From: Oscillatoria sp. Prado101
GTDB lineage: Bacteria > Cyanobacteriota > Cyanobacteriia > Cyanobacteriales > Oscillatoriaceae
DNA: 10,227 bases
Direction of reading: 5' to 3'
NCBI GenBank assembly: GCA_025454445.1
Contig: JALOOK010000104.1
Span: 1 to 10,227, forward strand
The notes beneath the pieces were generated by a model. The model was not told where the DNA came from. It did no database searches and was given only the letters and a program-made list of their open reading frames with translations. Shown piece after piece: positions 6,073 through 10,227 of this stretch (position 1 is the stretch's first letter; every line of letters begins with the position of its first letter). A program made the position numbers and the translations under genes.

Positions 6073-6447
6073 ACTGCGCAATCGGTTAGGTGTCGAAGCC
6101 ATTGGCGAGATGCTCCCTGATTTGTGGCTGTACTTTAATCAATTTTAAGCAGGTGCAAGGGCTTTTCTTGCAGACATCCCCCTCCAATTTCTGCGGCAGG
6201 GGGGTTGACCAGCTCCCCTGGCTCAAGCGGGCAGTGTATGGAGGCGGGTAGGAGAAGAGGGCATCCTGCGGAGGCGCGGGACACTTGCAAGAAGGGAAAA
6301 GCGGCAGAGATGGAGAGCGCCAGAAAGCGAAAGGGGGAGAGCGCCAGACACAGAAAAAAGCGTCTGTGTTCCCGATCCCTAGGGCGCGTTCTGCATTGCC
6401 CGCCGCAGTTGGCTGCGCAAGTCCTCAAAGTGCTAAAGTTGGCAAGA

Positions 6448-6466
6448 AAACACTATAGCAGTGTTT
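6448..6466. repeat. Hairpin with 7-bp stem
   Basis: AAACACT (6448-6454) pairs with AGTGTTT (6460-6466) around ATAGC. No T-run follows on the plus strand after the stem. It would lie in the leader of a transcript from the promoter at 6545-6573. Confidence 0.5.
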
Positions 6467-6544
6467 CAGCACTTCGGAGATTTCTCTGAGGGTGGCATCT
6501 GCTCTCTGTTAAAGGACGACTGTACCTCTGAACTGCCGGGGACA

Positions 6545-6573
6545 GTAATAGCACAAAATTTACTTTTTGTCAA
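6545..6573 (-). promoter_or_regulatory. Near-consensus promoter reading toward the smaller TPR gene
   Basis: The minus strand has TTGACA (6573-6568, perfect -35), a 17-base spacer, then TATTAC (6550-6545, 4 of 6 to the -10). Transcription would start near 6538. It would reach the TPR ATG at 5945 only after about 590 bases. Either the TPR mRNA has a long leader or a separate small RNA or short gene starts here. Confidence 0.5.
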
Positions 6574-6640
6574 CAGATATTCTTGCTGAGCGTCAGGGGG
6601 CCGGTGGCTGGCCCACAAGCAGGCTACGCGGCGGCTCTAT

Positions 6641-6662
6641 TGTCCTATCTGTGTCCTATCTG
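6641..6662. repeat. 11-bp tandem duplication at the end of the large TPR gene
   Basis: TGTCCTATCTG occurs twice in direct succession (6641-6651 and 6652-6662). The second copy contains the complement of the TAG stop (6656-6658). The duplication adds a second in-frame TAG and does not change the protein. Confidence 0.8.
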
Positions 6663-7909
6663 CCGCGCTCTCGTTCTAAATCCCAAATTACTTTCTCCAA
6701 ATACCAATCAGCTGGCTTGCCCGGGTTTTTCAGCTGGGCTTGAGAGAGCAGTTCGGTAGCCGCGCTCCGATCCCCGCTCAAAAGGCTGAGGAGTTTCCTC
6801 ATCAGCAGGTGTTCCGGCGGGCTTTTCTGCTTTGACTCGTTTTGGCTTCCAGAATTGTTTTTTGCAGCGGATGCGGCAGAGATTGAGCTGAACCCATCAG
6901 TTTGCCCTAATTTTGTTGGGCTTATTTCCTCCTGAAGCGATTGTGGGAGATGATTGACTGCCCGCCGGTAATTGAGCAAATCTTCCTGGCGCAAAAAAAG
7001 AGTTGCTGCTCTCTGATAATCCTCTAGGGCTCTCCGTTTATAATCTGCGGATTTTAGCTCATCTGCCAGTTCTGCGCAGGCAATGGCACGGTTGTAATAC
7101 ACCTTAGGATTATTCGGGCACAGCTGCAGCGCTTGCGTGTAATTTACAATAGATCGCTGATAATTATCAAGTTTACGGTAGATATTACCCAGAACAAAAT
7201 AAGCTTCGGCATTGCCCGGATTGCTCTGCAAGGCGTGGGTCAAATCGGCAATTGCTCCCTGAGTGTCACCTAGTTTGAAGCGAGAGCGCCCTCGGTTATA
7301 ATAGATTTGGCTATTTTCGGGATTCAGTCGCAAAGCTTTGCAGAATTCCTCTATAGCTCCTTTGTGGTCGCCTTGGCTTGCTTTACTCAATCCCTGGCTA
7401 AAAAATTCCTCAAAAGCAGGGCGTTCGCGCACAGGCGGTGGCGGCAGTTGCTGTGGCGGAGGGCCTAGTCTTTGCCGGCTTTTATCTATCTTATTTTGCT
7501 CAAAAAAAAGTTGGCTGGCTTTCTGATAATCCTCCAGCGCTCCGTTCCGGTTTCCGTTGGCAGCCAGAACATTTGCTCGCTTCAAATAAGCGCCAATATC
7601 ATTAGGATTAATACTAATAGCCCGACTAAAATCTTCTATCGCTCCCTGGTGCTCTCCCAGTTGAGAGCGGGCCACACCCCGCTCAATGTAAGCTTCCACT
7701 AGGTTGGGGTTGACACGCAACGCCTGAGTGAGCGCTTCTATTGCCCCTCTGAAGTCTCCTTGCTTGGCCTTCCAGACTCCCCGCTTGTAATGTTGCACTC
7801 CAGGCGTCAGGCGAGGACAGCCACTGTAACGGGCCAAAAGCAGGATTGCGGTCACCGTGCTAACCGCCAAGGTGATCAAAAGCAAGAGCAGAGTTTTAAA
7901 GTATAACAT
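6656..7909 (-). CDS. Membrane-anchored TPR protein with two TPR modules
   Basis: The 417 residues begin with a hydrophobic segment (about 5-27, KTLLLLLITLAVSTVTAILLLA) that fits an uncleaved membrane anchor. A cysteine at 31 follows SG, but the -3 residue is Tyr, so a lipoprotein signal is doubtful. TPR module 1 (about 40-148) holds three units and ends ALEDYQKASQLFFEQNK. A Pro-rich linker follows (149-164, PPPQQLPPPP). Module 2 (about 167-320) has four units and ends ALEDYQRAATLFLRQED. A Ser/Asn/Gln-rich spacer (about 335-365) leads to a C-terminal block, LLSLLSGDR...WYLEKVIWDLERERGR (373-417). I believe related tails occur in other cyanobacterial proteins but cannot name a family. The repeated cap suggests duplication of a whole module. 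The ATG at 7909 has AGG five bases upstream. The role is probably a membrane-attached protein scaffold, partner unknown. Confidence 0.88.
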   Translation of the reverse strand: MLYFKTLLLLLITLAVSTVTAILLLARYSGCPRLTPGVQHYKRGVWKAKQGDFRGAIEALTQALRVNPNLVEAYIERGVARSQLGEHQGAIEDFSRAISINPNDIGAYLKRANVLAANGNRNGALEDYQKASQLFFEQNKIDKSRQRLGPPPQQLPPPPVRERPAFEEFFSQGLSKASQGDHKGAIEEFCKALRLNPENSQIYYNRGRSRFKLGDTQGAIADLTHALQSNPGNAEAYFVLGNIYRKLDNYQRSIVNYTQALQLCPNNPKVYYNRAIACAELADELKSADYKRRALEDYQRAATLFLRQEDLLNYRRAVNHLPQSLQEEISPTKLGQTDGFSSISAASAAKNNSGSQNESKQKSPPEHLLMRKLLSLLSGDRSAATELLSQAQLKNPGKPADWYLEKVIWDLERERGR

Positions 7910-7996
7910 AAAACCTAGCTAATGTCAAACAGCAAGCGCGGCTATTACTAGGAGCGGGCAGACGAATGTCCAAGTCAAATTCGGTGGGCGCGGAAA

Positions 7997-8015
7997 GTTA
8001 ACAATCGCTTAACCT
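7997..8015 (+). promoter_or_regulatory. Possible two-repeat Pho-box-like site
   Basis: GTTAACAA (7997-8004), three bases, then CTTAACCT (8008-8015) gives an 11-base period. Cyanobacterial SphR/PhoB sites are described as tandem 8-base repeats of PyTTAAPyPy(T/A) separated by 3 bases. The second unit fits fully, the first in six of eight positions, and a third unit is not seen. It lies 51 bases before the MFS ATG at 8066. The function is inferred from the motif only. Confidence 0.25.
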
Positions 8016-8051
8016 TAACAAATACCCACACACAGCTGCAAACAGCGGTTT

Positions 8052-8057
8052 TATAAG
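8052..8057 (+). promoter_or_regulatory. Candidate -10 for the MFS gene
   Basis: TATAAG matches the -10 consensus at 5 of 6 positions. Transcription would start near 8064. The ATG at 8066 would then be nearly leaderless, whereas the in-frame ATG at 8096 would have a leader of about 32 bases. The -35 region (CACACA near 8029) is poor. Confidence 0.33.
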
Positions 8058-8065
8058 TTTTTCCA

Positions 8066-9400
8066 ATGATTCCCCCAGATTTGCCCCCCGATTCCATGAA
8101 ATTGTCGCCCAAGCACCGATGGCTCTCTTGGCTGCCCCAGCTGAACCGCCAAGTGTGGATTCTAGCTGCCGGTCGGTTGCTGTCCGCAATCGGCACCGGC
8201 TTGACACTGTTTTACGCCCCTCTGTTCTTCACCGGTGGGCTGGGCTTAAGCAAAACCGCTGTTGGCATTGCCTTGGGAACCGCCTCCATTGCTGGGGTGT
8301 TCGGTCGCGTCCTCAGCGGTATCCTGACTGACTCACCGGCTGCAGGACGCCGCCGCACCCTGCTCCTCTCCAATTTTATTTGTGCCGGTGGCTGTTTCGT
8401 CCTAGCCGCCGCCACAAATTTTCCCCTCTTAATTGCCGGCAACTTGCTCCTGGGTCTTGGCGGGGGTTTGTACTGGCCCGCAACAGAAGCCATTATCGCC
8501 GATTTGACCACTGGCGAACACCGGCACGAAGGCTACGCCCTAGCGCGGCTGGCAGAAAATCTCGGCTTGCAGCTCGGCGTTGTCCTCGGCGGCGTCCTGA
8601 TTTCCCTGACCGGCGCTTATCGGGCGCTGTTTCTCATTGATGCCATCTCCTTTCTAGTATTTTGTGCGGTTATCTACTTCGGCATTGCCGAAACTTACTC
8701 GCCGGCAGCCCCAGAAACAGCGGAACAAAAAACAAACCAAACCCATTCCCCACTCAAAGGTTGGGCGGCGGCGCTGCGAGATCGCGCCCTCCTCATTTAT
8801 GTCGCCGCCAACATCATGTTCACCACCTACATCTGCCAAATCCAAACCACAATGCCGCTCTATTTCAGCGATTTTATCTCAATAGGGCAAACCGGCAAAA
8901 GATTCTCAACCGAAATCATTAGCGCCTTGTTCACCTGGTACATGGCTTCATCCATCTTATTTCAACTGCCGGTAGCTAAATTCCTCAGGCGCTTCAGCTA
9001 TCCAGCAGCCCTCACCGGCTCAGCACTGCTGTGGGCGGTGGGATTTTCCCTGATCGCCCTCACCGGCATTTCCCCAACCGCCCATCTAATCCCGGCAATT
9101 TTAGGATTAGGAGTCCTAGCAATCGCCACCGTGTCTTACACCCCATTTGCCTCCTCCCTCGTTGTGCAACTCGCGCCAGAATCCCTGCGGGGAATTTATT
9201 TATCCATCAACGCCCAGTGCTGGGCGATTGGATATTTTATCGGCCCTCCTTTAGGCGGCTGGGCGCTTGACCAGTCCCCAGACGTCGCCCACAGTTTCTG
9301 GCTGCTGCTGTCCCTGAGTGCCGGTGTGGCTGTCTTGATTTTGCAGTATCTCAACCGCCTGTTGGGGGGAAGAAAAGGAACCGCCACAGACGCGATCTAG
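8066..9400 (+). CDS. MFS transporter, 12 membrane helices
   Basis: The 444 residues form a typical major facilitator. About twelve hydrophobic helices are seen (near 31-53, 64-87, 96-117, 118-140, 165-183, 186-206, then 241-265, 283-303, 310-333, 340-363, 380-400 and 408-430). A hydrophilic central loop runs from 208 to 238. Between helices 2 and 3 is motif A in the form GRVLSGILTDSPAAGRRR (80-97). The GLGGGLYWPATEAIIADL stretch (131-148) resembles helix 4-5 sequences of drug-efflux-type (DHA1/MdtH-like) carriers, so export driven by protons at the cytoplasmic membrane is plausible. The substrate cannot be told. ATG 8096 (MKLSPKHRW) is a possible alternative start, and a -10-like TATAAG at 8052 slightly favours it. 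The gene is divergent from the large TPR gene and convergent with hisIE. Confidence 0.9.
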   Translation: MIPPDLPPDSMKLSPKHRWLSWLPQLNRQVWILAAGRLLSAIGTGLTLFYAPLFFTGGLGLSKTAVGIALGTASIAGVFGRVLSGILTDSPAAGRRRTLLLSNFICAGGCFVLAAATNFPLLIAGNLLLGLGGGLYWPATEAIIADLTTGEHRHEGYALARLAENLGLQLGVVLGGVLISLTGAYRALFLIDAISFLVFCAVIYFGIAETYSPAAPETAEQKTNQTHSPLKGWAAALRDRALLIYVAANIMFTTYICQIQTTMPLYFSDFISIGQTGKRFSTEIISALFTWYMASSILFQLPVAKFLRRFSYPAALTGSALLWAVGFSLIALTGISPTAHLIPAILGLGVLAIATVSYTPFASSLVVQLAPESLRGIYLSINAQCWAIGYFIGPPLGGWALDQSPDVAHSFWLLLSLSAGVAVLILQYLNRLLGGRKGTATDAI

Positions 9401-9435
9401 CGGTTATAAATGATTTCTGAGACCTGTGGGTGCCA

Positions 9436-9468
9436 AAAAACCCGGTTTCTTTGAGAAACCGGGTTTTT
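9436..9468. terminator. Bidirectional rho-independent terminator between the MFS gene and hisIE
   Basis: A perfect 15-bp stem, AAAAACCCGGTTTCT (9436-9450) with AGAAACCGGGTTTTT (9454-9468), encloses a 3-base loop TTG. The T-run ends the stem on both strands. It lies 36 bases past the MFS stop and 54 bases past the hisIE stop, exactly between two convergent genes. The stem core is the same AGAAACC-GG-GGTTTCT palindrome seen in repeats A and B. Confidence 0.88.
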
Positions 9469-9521
9469 ACGCTCTCACAACTCAAAGAGAAATGCGCTTA
9501 TCGTCCTGTGGCGGTTAAATT

Positions 9522-10172
9522 CTATCTCCGCCGGTCTTGCAATTTCCGATAAACCGCACGCAAATCTACCTTATGGTGCGCCAAGGCAACCATTGCGTGA
9601 TAAAATAGGTCAGCCACCTCACCTGCAATGGCGTCAGGATCATCATCCTTGCAAGCCATCACCACTTCAGCGGCTTCTTCACCAATCTTTTTAAGAATCT
9701 TATTATCCCCGCCTTCTAACAGCTTGCGAGTGTAAGAACCTTCTGCTGGATTGTCGCGCCGGTGGCAAATTACCTGAAAAACTTGGGAGAGGGTGTCGGA
9801 GGGCGGGGCTGCTATTTTACCCTCTATCTGGTGGAAGCAGCTGCGAAGGCCGGTGTGGCAGGCAATATCTCCGATTTGTTCGTCGCTGATTAATAGGGCG
9901 TCGCTGTCGCAGTCGTAGCGGATGGAGTGCACTTTCTGAATGTGACCGGAAGTTGCTCCCTTGTGCCACAACTCGCTGCGAGACCTGCTCCAAAACCACG
10001 TCTCGCCTGTTTCCAGGGTTTTTTGCAGGGATTCCCGATTCATCCAAGCCATCATCAAGACGGTTCCGTCCAGATAGTCCTGGACAATAGCCGCCACCAG
10101 TCCCGGCTCGTTGTCGCGGATTTGCTCGGCGGGGACAGAGCGGGGGGAGAGAGTCGGGTCAGTTGTGGACAT
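9522..10172 (-). CDS. hisIE: Bifunctional phosphoribosyl-AMP cyclohydrolase / phosphoribosyl-ATP diphosphatase
   Basis: The protein carries out the second and third steps of histidine synthesis: hydrolysis of PR-ATP to PR-AMP (HisE part), then opening of the adenine ring (HisI part), in the cytosol. In the 216 residues the HisI domain comes first (about 15-120). It has AWMNRESL (42-49), TGETWFWSRSRSELWHKG (55-72), the metal-binding DCDSDAL (87-93) and HTGLRSCF (106-113). Cys88, Cys105 and Cys112 are spaced as expected for zinc ligands. The HisE domain (about 126-216) shows GSYTRKLLEGGDNKILKKIGEEAAEV (145-170) and GEVADLFYH (184-192), the MazG-like acidic helix set that binds magnesium. Both active sites look complete, and the fusion order is the usual one. 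The ATG at 10172 has no clear Shine-Dalgarno sequence, and only 55 bases of upstream DNA are in the window. Confidence 0.96.
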   Translation of the reverse strand: MSTTDPTLSPRSVPAEQIRDNEPGLVAAIVQDYLDGTVLMMAWMNRESLQKTLETGETWFWSRSRSELWHKGATSGHIQKVHSIRYDCDSDALLISDEQIGDIACHTGLRSCFHQIEGKIAAPPSDTLSQVFQVICHRRDNPAEGSYTRKLLEGGDNKILKKIGEEAAEVVMACKDDDPDAIAGEVADLFYHAMVALAHHKVDLRAVYRKLQDRRR

Positions 10173-10212
10173 CTGAGGATTGCGGAGTGGGGGGTGAGGT
10201 GTTTGGGGGTTG

Positions 10213-10226
10213 GGGTGCGGCGCACC
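10213..10226. repeat. Short palindrome upstream of hisIE
   Basis: GGTGC and GCACC flank GGC at the window end, in a G-rich stretch upstream of hisIE. GGTGCGGCGCACC-type palindromes are common between cyanobacterial genes, from memory. The window ends here, so its extent is unknown. Confidence 0.4.
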
Positions 10227-10227
10227 G

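Larger units (their letters stand above)
5946..6655. other. Long gene-poor region between the two TPR genes
   Basis: These 710 bases hold no ORF that I accept. Two overlapping open frames of about 95 codons on opposite strands (6135-6428 minus, from a TTG, and 6205-6489 plus) have unlikely compositions and no recognisable domain. Seen here are a small hairpin of a common cyanobacterial type (GACGTTG 6055-6061 with CAACGTC 6066-6072), a C/G-run stem (6178-6183 with 6198-6203), a 12-bp direct repeat GAGAGCGCCAGA (6313-6324 and 6337-6348), a hairpin AAACACT/AGTGTTT (6448-6466) and a near-consensus minus-strand promoter (6545-6573). Confidence 0.65.

Noticed and set aside
5946..6074. 43-residue N-terminal extension of the smaller TPR protein from a GTG
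   Set aside because: The extension crosses the 6055-6072 palindrome, a noncoding repeat type, and shows no TPR or signal-peptide character.
6135..6428. 97-codon open frame on the minus strand between the TPR genes
   Set aside because: It has a TTG start, no ribosome site and an odd Cys/Arg/Leu-rich composition, and it overlaps an equally weak frame on the other strand. It is kept only as a possibility in the finding on this region.
6205..6489. 94-codon open frame on the plus strand
   Set aside because: It is a Lys/Arg-rich translation arising partly from the GAGAGCGCCAGA direct repeats, with no recognisable domain.
6768..7909. Lipoprotein signal at Cys31 of the large TPR protein
   Set aside because: The residues before Cys31 are Arg-Tyr-Ser-Gly. 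Tyr at -3 does not fit the lipobox, and the long hydrophobic stretch fits a plain membrane anchor better.

Overview
The window looks like chromosomal DNA of a cyanobacterium, probably a filamentous one. The evidence is a PAM68-family photosystem assembly gene next to rpsO, a HetZ-family regulator gene, TPR proteins ending in a cap of the type I associate with cyanobacteria, a HIP1 octamer (GCGATCGC, 3963-3970), and intergenic regions packed with cyanobacterial-style palindromic repeats. I cannot name the genus from sequence alone. No rRNA, tRNA, CRISPR array, transposase or phage gene was recognised.

Layout. 1-189 (+) is the C-terminal end of a PpiC-type peptidyl-prolyl isomerase. 190-819 holds no convincing gene but three repeat or hairpin structures. 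820-1952 (+) is a HetZ-related regulator gene whose homology runs through all three forward frames, with two apparent single-base insertions. It sits between two inverted copies (430-537 and 2036-2125) of one dispersed repeat that share an identical 27-bp core. From 2196 to 7909 every gene is on the minus strand. In transcription order they are a large TPR protein with an N-terminal membrane anchor (7909-6656), a cytosolic TPR protein (5945-5256), ruvA (5022-4399), rpsO (4269-4000), pam68 (3989-3537) and the DAHP synthase aroF (3254-2196). 8066-9400 (+) is a 12-helix MFS transporter, divergent from the large TPR gene. It converges on hisIE (10172-9522, -), and the two share a strong bidirectional terminator.

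How the genes relate. rpsO and pam68 are 10 bp apart and almost certainly co-transcribed. ruvA is upstream in the same direction, 129 bp away, and rpsO has its own possible extended -10. aroF makes the first committed intermediate of aromatic amino acid synthesis, and hisIE carries out two early steps of histidine synthesis. The other genes are not obviously linked in function. The two TPR genes share their orientation and the same cap motif and are probably paralogous in part.

I do not see a clearly new multi-gene system. The points most worth a second look are the doubly frameshifted HetZ-related gene between inverted repeats, the 700-bp gene-poor region with a near-consensus promoter between the TPR genes, the reuse of one palindrome at three intergenic sites, and a possible Pho-box-like site before the MFS gene.
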